DNA of 64,000 nucleotides from NCBI GenBank assembly GCA_014529385.2, contig CM043945.1:139854241-139918240 (forward strand), in the 5' to 3' direction. The notes beneath the pieces were generated by a model, which saw nothing but the letters and a program-made list of their open reading frames with translations, did no database searches and was not told the DNA's origin. Shown piece by piece: positions 31,201-43,629 of the stretch. The translations under genes were made by a program, and so were the position numbers. The DNA comes from Adiantum capillus-veneris. Its lineage: Eukaryota > Streptophyta > Polypodiopsida > Polypodiales > Pteridaceae. Positions within the stretch are counted from its first letter, which is position 1. The number at the start of each line of letters is the position of its first letter.

Positions 31201-33423
31201 CTGTCTTTGGTAGAGCTCACATATTATTAGTTTTGACCACCAAAAACCTTGGCTAACGTATACAAGCCAGTTTTTGTAAGTTATTTGTAAGTTTTTGATA
31301 ATGAAATACACAGTGTGAGCTAACGGCGTTCACTTCTCTCCTTCTTGCGCTTCCTACTCCCTCCCCGGTTGTCACATTACAGTCGCATTTGTTGCATTGC
31401 AACCGCAGGTAAGAGCTCTATGTATTGACGTAAACACTTCACGATATTTCATAGCTTTTAGCGTCACTGACCCTCGGCATAATCTTATCATAAGTAGGAA
31501 TTTACACTTCAAAATAAAAAACTAAGCATAGGTGGGGTATTGGAGCATCATTGCTAAGCATTTATGTGCATTCTGGATCGAAAACGACTAGGTCAAAAAC
31601 CACTGCTTTTAATAATCGTGATTTTGACACTTGACCTAAAGTGGTATTTGAGACATTAATTATGTGTGCTTAGGTCTTATAAACATGCACAAGAAGTTTT
31701 GTTACGTTTGGATGTCATTCGATGCTGTAACGAATGTGATTTGTTTGCCGATGAGCGATTGGCTTTTGGTGATTTCAGTCACTTGAGTTTATCTTGAGTT
31801 AGATGTGAGTTGTTAGTTGTTTTTTAAGAGATTGACAACCTCTTGTAGCCTCTATGCACTAGTCGAGTCAGCTTCATCCCATGCATAGACAATTTAATCG
31901 TGGTTCTCGCTAAATCTGCAATAAGATAGGAGTGAGGTTAGACACCCGTCCCACATTTTGTGCCGCTGTCGGGGATCGTAGAGACCTAAACTAGAAAAAA
32001 ACACGAGCGTCTTGTGAAGTTATCCTTTAACTTCCTCTAGGATCTCTTAGAGTAGAAACTTTCTTTTAGAAACCGCATAGCTTAAGATTGTCGTCTTTTG
32101 TTGTGTAGAGGTAGCTTGAAGTAATTGTACTTGTCGAGTGCCTTTAGGATTGTGGGATTGTAGAACTAGATTAGGATTTGGAGGATGATTGATAGATGAG
32201 ACAAGTCTTAAGATCAATGCTCAGAAAACCATAAAAAACAAGAAAACGAGTGTTTGTGGACACTTTGCACAACCCCATTGCATGAGAACCTAGGAGTAGG
32301 GTAAGTAGGATCCGAGGTGGATTTCAGAACATTGCTCTCTCTGAAAGAATCATTGTGAGTTGTTATTTGAAGTTGCAAAATTTCAGGTCTAGTAGCATGA
32401 AAAGACTCCAAACCACTCAATCCGACTAGAGAGTATGCTTAAAAGTTGTATAAACCAGTGGGTAAGTTCAAGGATACATTGAGGTAAAAATTTCAAGAGT
32501 TTGCAAAAACTCAAATTATTTACTTTTTCTTGACATTTTAGGCCAAATTAAGTTTTGACTTGATTCATAGGCTTAAAATAGCTCCTGAAAAGACTGTCTA
32601 TTGAAAAATTACAAAAAAGTGTTCATTTTGGGCATAAAGTAAATAATCACGATTATTTACTTTCAGCTCAAATTTGACCAAGGTTGATACGAGTGACTCA
32701 TTGCATGTGTACAAACAACTTTTGTAAAGGCACAAAAGATTTGGATCACCAAACTGGCAAAAAACTAGGTAAAAACTAAAGTTCGTGACTTTCTGAAACT
32801 TGAGTGTAAATTAGGGAAAAAATTGTCCAAACTTGATGAAATTTGATTCATAAGCTTATATTGATGTGATACACAAGTGTATATGCTCAGTTGACCAAAA
32901 AGATGAAAAATGTTGCCAGTTGTAAATAATTGTGATTATTACATATGTCCCATTTTTCAACTTTTTTACCAAGTCAGCATACCACTAGCTTTACCATGTT
33001 GTATTAAGCCCACAAACCAAATTTGGTAAGATTTGGATCAATGGATTGAAAATTGTGACCAAATTTGCAAAGTTAGTCTGCGGACAGAAAATCGATGACC
33101 ATTTGACCAAAACTTGTCCAAACTTAATGAAACTTGGCTAGGGACCTTAAGTTAAGGTGCTTAGCAGATCTGTGTCAAGGTTGGGACAAAAACTTGCAAA
33201 AATATAGCTAAAGTAAATAATCGCAATTATTTACATTTGCTTCAAGAATTGACAATCTTGCATATTTGAGTATACCACAAGGTCAAGCATATCAAGTAAC
33301 CACATAAATCAATTTTGGTGGAATTTTGATCACAAAAGTGAGAGAAGTTGTTTGAATCTCTAATATTTTTACTTGGAATTTATGTACTCGGCTCTATATT
33401 TTTAGGTATCCGCGTATAGCAAC
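31201..33423. repeat. AT-rich, gene-free tract with a recurring 22-bp palindrome
   Basis: No coding frame over about 70 codons has any family resemblance. The palindrome GTAAATAATCNNGATTATTTAC occurs at 32639-32660 (perfect arms) and in diverged form at 32922-32942 and 33213-33234, 283 and 291 bp apart, with related half-sites near 31605 and 32515. Intervening DNA repeats phrases such as 'AACTTGATGAAATTTG', suggesting a diverged tandem array of about 290 bp. Confidence 0.5.
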
Positions 33424-33920
33424 ATGTGGGCCTATGGACAATACCTTCGAGTCGACAAAATTGATCAACGACATGTTACTCAAGACTTTTGCATTGTTTC
33501 ATCTTTTAGACAGCAATCACGTGCAAGTGCAAGAGATACAAACCCTATCGATGACGAGTTTGGCTATGTGGGAACCGTAGTTGGTATTTATGAACTCAAC
33601 TTCCGTTTTGGCAAGCGGGTAATAAGATTTTGTGGATATACAAAAATGTGGATGCTATTAACTTTGAAGTTTCTTCTAAGGCATTTGAATATCTTATGGT
33701 AAAGCAGATTGTATTGGAGATTGATTGGTTTCGTGCTGAGTGTAAAGGGGCTAGAGCCACAATGAGACAAGAACCATCTGGTTTTTGGGCAGTTCACTCT
33801 TCAAAACCATTACGAACAACACAAGAACCATATATTTTTCCATCACATTGTGAGCAGTGCACCATAAGTCACAATCTAAAACTTCTCTATGGCCATCTTT
33901 ATCACAATATACCACCCACA
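33424..33920 (+). pseudogene. CACTA-transposon DUF4216-like fragment
   Basis: RDTNPIDDEFGYVGTVVGIY then ELNFRFGKRVI, and after a +1 change WIYKNVDAINFEVS ... TTQEPYIFPSHCEQ. This order, a YG-x-x-x-x-I-x-E-L core and a P-x-I-x-x-S-x-x-x-Q end, fits DUF4216, which accompanies En/Spm (CACTA) transposases in plants. The rest of the transposase is not in view, so this is a relic. Confidence 0.55.
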
Positions 33921-34219
33921 TGACCTATATGAGTTCTTTAATATGCCAACTTGTGAATACAAAACACCTTTAGAAGTGAAATGTGAATAATATCACTTCG
34001 AAAGAGTGGCAGAATATGAGGACTCAATTTGTTCTCTCTGTCTCTCACAACAAAGTGAATACATACAGTTTAGCACTCTAGTCTATGAAAATTTGCTACA
34101 TGAAGGTCTTCTCCTTAAACTCATCTGCATTATGATTGGCCAAGGTGGTCGAAGGGTATAAGATACATGGGGCTATGATGCAGTGCTTGAAAAAAAACGT
34201 AGGGTGTGAGATGTACCTC

Positions 34220-34399
34220 TAAATTTTAGATTAGAAGGTGAGAAAACCCACAAAGTTTTGAGGAATGTAGTGTTGAGACCTTCAAATACAATCAAAGTTT
34301 TGAGGAATGTAGTGTTGAGACCTTCTAAATTTTAGATTTGAAGGTGAGAAAACCCACAGGTTTGAGGAATGTAGTGTTGAGACCTTCAAATACAATCAA
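34220..34399. repeat. Short tandem duplication upstream of the A/B barrel gene
   Basis: A unit of about 75 bp (AAATTTTAGATT...AATACAATCAA) occurs at 34220-34294 and 34327-34399, with a partial third copy (GTTTTGAGGAATGTAGTGTT...) between them. It ends about 125 bp before the gene's ATG. Confidence 0.85.
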
Positions 34400-34522
34400 T
34401 TTACCTTTAAAATATCTCATATATGCTGCTGCTTGTGTTGTCCTAATGAGGAACTAAAGACGCACTGCACTGGTTGCGCTGTAGTTTGGTACCGGGATCG
34501 CCCCGTCCTTTCAAAAGCATCC

Positions 34523-35122
34523 ATGGCCTCATCAGGGGTAGTGGAGCATGTTGTGCTTTTCAGAAGAAGAGATGGCATCACCCAAGCAGCTACAGAGGCT
34601 TGGATTGAGGCACTGAGGGCGCTTGCAGTCCTGGATGGAGTCCTTCACCTCTATGTGGGTGCAGTTGCTTCCTGCAAACCGGATGAGGGTGCCTGGTCTT
34701 TTGCACTCTATGGCCGCTACCGTGACAAGGCAGCCCTTCAAGCCTATGCTGTGCATCCTCAACATCTCCAAGTGGTGGCCCTCGGAAACACCCTCTTCTC
34801 AGATGTGATGGCCCTTGATTGGGAAGCTCATGTAAACCCATCTCCAACATCAATTTCTCCATTGTTGCTGCGTGTTGTTTTCCTGCAGCACTGCCCGCTC
34901 GATGGTAATATCACATCTTGGTTCCATAATCAGCCCCTCTCGACATCAGGGCCTAACTTCTCTCCAGCTCGTGCCCGCGGATTTGAATGGGGTTTTACTT
35001 GTTTGTACCGGGATGAGGATGGGCCACATGAAGATGACATGTGTCTGCAGATGCTCTCCAAGAACTTGTCGGCCGTTGGAGGGTTCTTGGTTCTGGATAT
35101 CGACATCGAGAAGGGAGCTTGA
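34523..35122 (+). CDS. Stress-response A/B barrel (Dabb) domain protein, single exon, 199 aa
   Basis: The frame opens at 34433, but I place the start at ATG 34523 because MASSGVVEHVVLFRRRDG is the usual N-terminus of plant Dabb proteins (VxHVVLFRF-type strand). Domain 1 covers residues 6-95: EAWIEALRALAVLDGVLHLY, VGAVASCKPDEGAWSFALYG, RYRDKAALQAYAVHPQHLQV. A second, more divergent barrel starts SPLLLRVVFLQHCPLDGN and ends GGFLVLDIDIEKGA. Two tandem barrels occur in plant UP3/POP3-like proteins. These are small dimeric, mostly cytosolic or plastid proteins of unclear substrate induced by stress. No stop or shift; probably a live host gene. Confidence 0.75.
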   Translation: MASSGVVEHVVLFRRRDGITQAATEAWIEALRALAVLDGVLHLYVGAVASCKPDEGAWSFALYGRYRDKAALQAYAVHPQHLQVVALGNTLFSDVMALDWEAHVNPSPTSISPLLLRVVFLQHCPLDGNITSWFHNQPLSTSGPNFSPARARGFEWGFTCLYRDEDGPHEDDMCLQMLSKNLSAVGGFLVLDIDIEKGA

Positions 35123-38100
35123 GAGGCATGTTCCATGACAAATTGGATGCAGCTTGTCTATGTGTAAGAATTCTTATCGTAAGAAGTTACATGTATAATT
35201 CTCTCTTTAACATTCTTTTGAGGGGAAAATTTCGGGACATGCATGTGAAATACTCGATAATGCCAATTTAAAGGCGTGGATAAGCGAAAAAAAGGGGGAC
35301 TTTACTTTTGGTATGCATAATCTTAGGTCTTTTCTGTGTACTATGATCATCTGCTCTTTTGGGATTCACTTGCAATAACTGCGTGTTTTCTGTTAGCTGG
35401 TTTTGCATGAAATGGCATGCTGTAAGGGACTCTTGTCATATAGGGTTGAAAGGGTTTCACTATGTTGATGAACACAATGTTTCTTGTAATATGCTTTGGT
35501 GCCCGATTTGAGAAGGAAAACGCCACATTGGTACTCTCTACATGAATCTCAAATTCAGTACTGTTTTGTGTAGACTTGAGAGGAATTTAGTTCTTTCTCA
35601 TAAAAATTTGTCGGGCCGAAGAGGGTTTGGATAAAGTGAATCTATCTTTTCCGGAGCCCTGCATTGTGGAGGTACACTAAGCTTATGCATACAAAGTTTG
35701 GCATTAGGCCAGTCTCTACACTAAAATCATTGGTTTCTTTGGGGAGAGACTTTTTTGTAATGGGAGTGACATTTAGGACCTCACATGGGAAGTTCAGAAG
35801 CTAGCTTGCTCTAAATCATTAGCGACTGACCCAAGGAAGATACTTCAACTATGCGACGCAAGGTTTTTCTTAGAAAGTCTCTTCTCACTTGGCCCAAAAG
35901 TAAGACCCTTGCATATTTGCTTGCACCTAGAGAGAGAAGTATTTGTGCTTATTTAGGGGCTTACCATGTAAGGGAGAAAGGTCTACATTTAAAAGCTGAG
36001 ATTTTACTGAGGACATTTTTGTTTTAGGCTTAGCAACCTAACTGCTGCATCTTTCCTCTTTGTCTGCACTTTTGTTTGGTTGTGCAAATCTTGCCTGGCC
36101 ACCTATCAGTGCTTGGGAAAATTGATTTTTGCAACCATACACACTTCCTTTGTAAGGATTTTCCAAGAGGAAAATTTGAGCTAATTTTTACTAATTTTAC
36201 AGTATTTTCCTCAAAATCCAGCATTTTTCCTTTTTTCTTTTCCTCTCAACCGGCATTTTTGAATCTCAAAGTGGCACAATTGTAAGTTGAGACGCACTTT
36301 TGTGTCTACATGGAATGCTTCAGGTGGTAGAGTGATATTTTTCATTTTGGCACAGGACATTGATGAAGGTTTTTAAGCAATTTTTACATGCTTCTGTTGG
36401 CTCTATGAAACATTCTTTATCTTAGCTAGTAATTTCAAGTTATAGGTTGTTTGTTCAACTTATAGGTATAAAGAATTTACATTTTTTGGCATGCTTAAAC
36501 AAGCCTTAGAGGAAAGGAGGATAGGCATCCAAAGCTTCTCTTATATTTTCTAGCCTATCAAAGGGTCCCAGTAGGTTTCTTAATGTTGAAGGCTTCATCT
36601 GAAGCATTGAAAGCTTCTTTGAAGGTCTATGGGAGTCTTCACCTTGTTTCGACACGAACACAAGTACTCATATGAACTCATCCATTGTGGAATGCGGTGG
36701 TAGATTTCTCATTGTGAACAAGTGAGTAAAGGGGAGTTACTTTAACAAAACACGTTTTCATGTTTGCCTGATGTTCGGTGGTTGTGTTCTTGGATTGTGA
36801 AACTTAAAGCACTTTTGTCCCCTACATGTCATTGGCTCATATACACCATATCTTTTTACCATAAGCACGTTTGAATTGATTAGAAAGAGACAAAAACATC
36901 TTTGGAGCCCAAGGAAGGGGGGGATGGTCAATTTAAAGTGATACAAAAGTGGGGGATATGATAGGGACGAGAAGATATGGTGCATCTGATCGGATTATCC
37001 ACCACATTTTTGCTTGTGGTCGTTATTTAGTTTTTAATAGTGTAATACCTTCTCTTTCAAAAGAATCCAATCAAGATGAAATTCCAAGTCTTATGCTCGT
37101 TACTTTCAACCATATTTGTATATTGAGTGCATCACAAGCTTTGGTCACAAAATGTTATTCATGACATAGGCTGTTTCGGTCGTCACCTTGCTTGTAGATT
37201 TGTAGATTCATTTTTTCCTCTCAAAATGGAGCATCCACTTTTGCTAACTTGATCTTGCAAAATTATAGCTTTTTATTATGTCATTGCTCTATTATGGATT
37301 TCGATTCAGGATTTTGACACTTGGAAGTTGTACAAGGCTTCAACCTCACCTTAAAGTAAATTCACATACTCATGCAAGTCTGCTTTACCATTTGCATGAG
37401 TACAACAACAAAACTAAGTAATTAGCTTCTATCAAAAGCCAAGCAACCCAGAGTCTTAAGATGGCGCGCCTTGCATAATGAGCTTGTACTTAAGCTCCAC
37501 ATTGTCTTCATGAAATTGATAAGGGTACCACATGTACAAGCTAGGATTGTGCAAGTCCCTCTCTCTTCTATTTATGGGACTATTGCTTGCCCTCAATAGA
37601 TGACAAATCAACTTCTCATCTCTAGAATTTCAAGGTTCTAATCTATGCATTATGTATTCATTCTTCAACTTTCAACGCTAGTTAGATTGGGCAAGTTTGA
37701 TGATAAAATTGCATTGACATGCTCATACCATCTTGCTACACAAGCTCATAAAACATTCTATACATGAGTGCACATGAGTGTAACAATTTTTCATAGCTAG
37801 TACATAAGGAAGAGCTTTTTTGCTTGGAACAAAGAAACAACGTCAATGAGATATCAACATTGGCATCTACCACTCAATGCCAAGGTAAGATTGCTACTTT
37901 AATTGTTTTAAGGGTAAGATTTAAAATATGGTCGCATAGATTCAATAATCCACCATCTCTACACATGAATATTGCAACAAAGCGCAGATTTTTGGTGAAG
38001 TTTTGGGCTATCAACTTGAGAAGAGAGCTACAAAGTTATTTAGATGTATACAAGCATTGAAATATTTGAATAACAATACATTTTACCGCTAGTAATCAAT

Positions 38101-38600
38101 ATAAAGCTAGCTTTGTGGATTGTATAGATAGTTATAAGAAAAGAAAAAGGGCAAGGGTTAGCATAGCCAAAGTCTTCTAGAGGATTGTTGAGGAAGCTTC
38201 TAAATTCCCATTTGTAATCCATGGGTATTGGCAACACAAATGAATTAACTATGAATAATGATATGGTTTTCTTAATCTTTTTTTAAAAAACCATAAGCAC
38301 ACAAGAATATATTAAGAGAGACAATATTTACAATTGATGCCTGTTAGAGTGGGCTTGGTTAGTAGGGTGAAGTTTGACAAAATAGGCCTATGATAGGGCT
38401 CCATATACAAAACGGCAAAATATTGCTCTGCACATTACATCAAGCTCAAAAAATCCAACTAGGCCTAAACCTTAGCTAGGAGGATGTTAGATCTTTCAAG
38501 GCCGAGTCTATAGTTCTTGAGTACTTTACTAAGCCAATCATCAAGGTGTTGGGGGTTACTTGCTTCAAATTCATCATCTCTTCACATATTAATCAATCGA
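35123..38600. other. Intergenic, no recognisable gene
   Basis: Both strands checked; only short frames without family resemblance. The first part is the 3' flank of the A/B barrel gene. No LTR ends or long repeats of other window segments were noticed. Confidence 0.55.
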
Positions 38601-38612
38601 GCAGCAACTTCT

Positions 38613-39725
38613 TCAATGATCATATACCCTATCTTGAGTTGATTTGCATCTAGGACAACGTCGTGTCCCTAACCTAGCTTTAAGAAAATTCTTTCTAGTC
38701 AAAATCGAAAGATAATTTTGGTGGCGAGGAGAGAAGCACTTTGTTTGGAGAGTTAGTTGAAGCTTTTGAACTTGTTCCAGGCCGCATATCAAAGAGACCT
38801 TAGAAGGTCCAAACCCGCAATGTACCATTGAAGGGGTTGAATAGCATCGTGATTAGGGAAAATCCATCCATCCTTTGGGGTTGATCAATCTAAATCGGTT
38901 AGGATGATTTAGGAGTAGCAAGGCCCATTCTTCTTAGCTCGAGGTAAGGGTTGCAACAATCATCTTGACAGCTTGCTTGCCAATTGTGACATAGGTGCTA
39001 GGAATGGCCAACCCCCCTTTGTCCTTTGGGAGGCAACAGGCTTGCTAGTTGACCTTGGAAACCTTCTTGATGAGGGGTCACCGTGTGACAAAATTCTTTT
39101 GAAAATGGCTTCAATCTAGGCAGGTGGGCATCTCCAAGCCGCCAACAGGAGAGGAAATAAACTACATAGGAGACCAAGTAGTGGTTGACAACAACTACCC
39201 TCCCCATTGGGAGGTCTAGGAGTCTAAACACTTCCCTCTAGCAAGGTCTTTCATCGGAGGTCAAGTAACCATTGGTAGGGGAGGGGGAGGAGGGAGTATA
39301 CTCCTATTTTATTATGGTTAGTGTGGGACCCTAACATTACATAGAAGATGTCAAGCGATTTTTGAGCGTCTTACGATCATCTATAAATTGTGAAAATCAT
39401 TGTGAGTTTGGAGGATTTTCTTTCGAACAAGGCAGTTAAGCTCATCAACCGCTACTACAAGCAATAGTGAGGCAACGGGTGACCTTGGTAAGGTGACCTT
39501 CTGAGTGTAAACGGATCTGACAGAACTCCATTAAGGGCTACTCGAGCTTTGGCATTTTTGAATAGACCGAATGCCATGGCGTCGAGGCTAGCAAAGATGA
39601 AGGACCACTCTAGTCGAGATGAGAACCTTCACTAGCTTCCTCCCCTTGATGAACCCCTTCTGTTCACAAAAGATCCATTTCATTAGATGTGCATATAAGC
39701 GGTTGGAAATTGCTTTGGTGAAAGG
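38613..39725 (-). pseudogene. LINE reverse transcriptase relic with zf-RVT end
   Basis: Minus-strand pieces in order: about 39725-39640 FTKAISNRLYAHLMKWIFC and EQKGFIKGRKLVKVLIST (RT fingers/palm of non-LTR elements); about 39231-39090 LPMGRVVVVNHYLVSYVVYF followed by LSCWR, the region after the palm; 38828-38613 FLKARLGTRRCPRCKSTQDR then VYDH, the C-terminal zf-RVT zinc-binding motif. The order is right for one LINE. Frames change repeatedly and the palm core is missing, so it is dead. Confidence 0.7.
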
Positions 39726-39734
39726 ACCAAAGAA

Positions 39735-39889
39735 GCGTGCATGCTCTTCTCCACCCAACCATGTCCTCTTCTAGGTCTCCTAGCATGTATGAGATCCCTA
39801 ATCATTGCATGCCTAACGAGCTTTTCCCACACCAGGAGTCATGTCTCCCCTTGGTCCTACCTTTTTCCTAACATTATATTGCAATGGCG

Positions 39890-39930
<41 letters not shown>

Positions 39931-41530
39931 TACCAGTCAAACACCCCCACTCCCCCCACTGAAGATCTACAAATTTAATAAAATATCCTTGAAATCAATC
40001 TCTCTTTTTGTAAGGTTTTTTACCACGTATGTCTCATTTTTCAAACTAAGACGGCATCTTCCAAACATACAACACGGGCCACTCCCAATGCCACCAAGTA
40101 AAGTACACGGTGGTAACCCATATGACGCTGAAGACGCTGCAGTATGTCACAATGTTACCAAGTTTTTTTGGGCATAAGGCTTCTCAGGACGCAATTTACC
40201 TTTTTTGGAATGTATCTCTTGTTAATGGGGGTGTTTTGAATAGAAGAGCACACTCATTGTGGTTCCGTATTATGAATTTTGATTTCCTTAAGTTTAAACA
40301 AGTATCACACACACAACCCAGATCTATTGATGCATCGCCTCAATTAAAAATAAATAAACATGGCATAGTCACATCGAATGGAAGAGGGGAGGATCCCGCT
40401 GAAACATATTGTTAGTCACATTCTAGACGAACCCACACAATAGTCGGAATTATCTACAAACCTCATATGGTACGCTTATGGTGTTGTTATCCAACAAAAA
40501 AACAATAGCTAAATCCATTAACATGACCTACTAAGGTGGCTAGCTAATAGCTTACTTCATTTAGGGGTGAAGCACCATTGGATAACAGCTCTTGCATCAC
40601 ATGCGAGGCATTCAAAACCGAACCTACCTGTATTGCTAGATATGCGTGTAGACGTATATAATTGGAGCTTCACTTCACTTCCTGGTCATTCACGCACCAC
40701 TATCACTCTGCATGCTCGATTGTGAATCCGTAGAGAAAAGAACTCACACTCTCTCAGTGCCTATTGGAAGCCTAGGCTAAGCCATAATCTAAACATCATG
40801 CTATGGCTTTAAGAGGGCTCTGTATCTTGCTCTTGACAGCATTAAGCCTTGCGCCCACCAACCACACACACACCTGCAACCCATCAGATTACAAATGCCT
40901 ACCATAATCTCTCCCTCGCCATAGTCATTTGCCTTCTTGGGCTATACACATAAGAGCCACTCATCGCTTACGATATCCTCTACCCACGGCATCAAATTGG
41001 CTTCAATCTATCAAGAAGAGATACGACACAATTTTGGGGACAAACACATTCGACACCACAAACAAGCAGAAATTGCATCCGTCTCGAACACCCAAGTAGG
41101 CTCCAATGCCTACTGAGATGCATGTTGTTCCAGAATTCTATGTGTTTGAAAAATCACAATCTATTATTGATTCGCAACATACACATATAGGTAATCATGA
41201 GCGCTATTAATGAAGAAATATCATTCATCATGGTAGGCCTTAGTGAAATAAATGAAATAGCAATAACCAGGTAGGGTATGGTTGTGGATGTAACTTCTTT
41301 CGGTTCACTACATTAGCAATACATGATGATCGGCATGATGATCGAGATAACGCAATAAAAAGGGAAATCTTATCACTTAAAAACGTTTACGTAACATTGG
41401 CAATAGGATCTGTTGTACATTGGTTATTCTATTACTAATATTACGTAGAATAGGGCTGCTAGAAAGAGGACGTGGACTCGAAAGCAAGCACCCTCCAGGT
41501 TGAGAGAAGAATCACCTAGGAAGCGTCTGA
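39735..41530. other. Intergenic with a (CA)n microsatellite
   Basis: (CA)n at 39892-39928. The rest shows no gene or repeat I can name. Confidence 0.5.
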
Positions 41531-41531
41531 A

Positions 41532-41776
41532 GAGTTGTAATCAAAGAAGTCACATCATCTGTGAATGTCAAAGCTGGTCAAACCCTGAGGGATTGTTGCA
41601 GAAAGGAGAGGTTTGAACCAAAAGTGGTGGCCTCTAAAGCTGTAATCAAAGAAGTCACATCATCTCTGAATGTTAAAGCTAGTAAAACCTTGAGGGATTG
41701 TTGCAAAAAGGAGAGGTTTGAACTAGAAGTGGTGTCCTTTGATGGGTTTCTCCCTCTCGAGCCATGCGACTTGTAG
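41532..41776 (+). repeat. Tandem 106-107-bp duplication within a short open frame
   Basis: The unit beginning GTTGTAATCAAAGAAGTCAC (41536) recurs at about 41640. An ATG frame 41561-41776 (71 codons) reads through both units: VKAGQTLRDCCRKERFEPKV and VKASKTLRDCCKKERFELEV, then SFDGFLPLEPCDL. Protein-level similarity between copies is kept despite base changes. The family is unknown. Confidence 0.6.
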
Positions 41777-41941
41777 CGAAAGCACTACCAAGAGATTGTC
41801 TCACAGCAGATGTGTGTCCAGTCCCCTGCTTCTGAGGAGGATTGTTGGTGGGTGAGGCTGAGGGCCCCACTAGGGACAAAGGAGGAGCGGGAGGTGGGGG
41901 TGAAGGTGGAGGAGGGAGAGGTGGAAGGGAGGGTCTAAGGT

Positions 41942-41944
<3 letters not shown>

Positions 41945-41990
<46 letters not shown>
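41945..41990. repeat. Homopolymer G(46)
   Basis: Forty-six consecutive G in a GGAGG-rich tract; strong quadruplex potential and a probable assembly weak point. Confidence 0.95.
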
Positions 41991-41991
<1 letters not shown>

Positions 41992-42295
41992 GGGCGGCGG
42001 AGCTAAGGTGGAGGGAGCCTCCTCAAGGGGGTCATGTTGAAGGGGGTCAAAACGGTTCCCTGTTCGAAACCCAATGTTGTTGAGCTACAAGAGGTTGGCC
42101 ATGAGGCGGAGCAGGGTGGCGAGCCCGTCCCTATTGACGGCGACCAACCACCTACTATCAACCGTCAAATGTCTAATTGCTAGCCACTCTCGAAGTACCA
42201 GCCTATGTGTCCTGGGTATCTGTTTGTTGGGCATGCTCAACCTTGGGAAGCTACGCATGCGATGTGGGTCAAGATCTCTTGCAAGGATAGACCTT

Positions 42296-42878
42296 TGCTA
42301 AGTGGCCCATTTGCCTGTAAATGAAGCACTGATTTGGGGGACCTGAATACTCCACATTCTGTCTAATCCAACCCCCACTCACATGAGGAAACAACATCAC
42401 CTTTGGGAGGGAGTGTTTGTCTCGAATAAGAACACACACAATAGGTGACCTGCAGCCTTGGCCACAACTAAAGTTGCAGTATGCGGTGACTCCAGAACTG
42501 TCCCAAACATGGAACCAATCCTAGGAAGAAGAGGGAGGTACTCTCTCCTCAAACCTGGGAAGCAGACCAAGATAGGCAAGTCGGCCTCCTCCTCAAGCAC
42601 ATTTGTAGTAGGGTTAAACCATGATGCCATCATCTGAAGTAAGCTCGAGATTCTTGGATACAAGGCGGGTTCATTTATATCACCTTGGCCGTCATCTTTG
42701 GAGACTCGAACTCTATCTGATAATACCCTCTCCAGAGGATCTCGAGATCGATGATCTTTCCCACATCTGAGAGGAGTCGGGCATGAAGTAAGTCGTGAAC
42801 CTCGCCTCGACTAGGTTGAATGCCAACAATCTTGTAGATAATCAAGGAGTCTTGCAATCGTTCCACCTCGGCCAGCAA
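42296..42878 (-). pseudogene. LINE ORF1-like protein (DUF4283 plus damaged CCHC)
   Basis: 42878-42675 reads HDLLHARLLSDVGKIIDLEI and GYYQIEFESPKMTAKVI; after a stop, 42663-42397 reads SWFNPTTNVLEEEADLPILV, CFPGLRREYLPLLPRIGSMF and GTVLESPH; then SGGWIRQNVEYSGPPNQCFI followed by YRQMGHLAKVYP. This is the DUF4283 then zinc-knuckle layout of plant LINE ORF1 proteins. Two knuckle cysteines appear as tyrosine (C-F-I-Y and V-Y-P), consistent with G-to-A decay. It may belong to the LINE family at 38613. Confidence 0.6.
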
Positions 42879-42899
42879 GCTCGCTTGCTCTTCTCGAAA

Positions 42900-43629
42900 A
42901 AGAGCAAGTTAAAGGGTCGGCTCCACGGAGTCAGGCGAGGGGGCTTCTTACGAGTACCTCTGTGGTGGAGCAGGGACCGCCATTCTGTGTCTGCTGCTGT
43001 CAAGGAAGGGACGAGTGTGTCAAAATCGTTGCCGATAGGCTACGAATAGCACACCACAATGGAGGCAAATGGCGAGAGGGAGGGGAGAAGGACGTCCAGT
43101 GGGCAGCGAGCCGGCAATGTAGCAAACGGGAGACATGGAGCAGTAGTGGGCAGCGGCGGGTAGGAAGCAGGGGGCAGCGGGCAGGTGTTGGGTAGGGGGT
43201 AGCACATTGAGAACAAGTAGGGAGTTGCACTTAGGGCACATCGCACTGAGGGCGGGTAGGATGGCAGCGCGCGCGGGGAGTCCACTATGTAAAAATTGTA
43301 TATAGCACGTGTGAACAAGAGGTATTAAAATAATCCCTTACCTGTACATTTTCAAGTATTATATGTTCCCCTTATATATGAATTTTTATTGGAAAAACTA
43401 GCCCTTTTGTATGAAAATTTTCACTTTCTCAATTAAAAACCCTTTATGTAAGTACATTTTTTTGTAAATGTATCTAAATATAAATCCTTATTTTGTTTGC
43501 ACATGCTATCTTACATATTTCCTAGTGGATGCCCCGAGGCAGCGTGCAAGAGCTGGGGGTGAAAGAAGCTACGTGAGGGCGAGAGAATTCAGCAAGGGAG
43601 GGTGCGGGTAACAATTGTGAGCTCTCCTG
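42900..43629. other. Gene-free, purine-rich GGCAGCGGG-type low complexity then AT-rich
   Basis: Overlapping minus-strand frames at 43000-43318 are composition artefacts of the GGCAGCGGG tract. Nothing recognisable. Confidence 0.5.

Noticed and set aside
43000-43318. Four overlapping 73-92-codon frames
   Set aside because: They reflect the GGCAGCGGG-type low-complexity tract in all minus frames.
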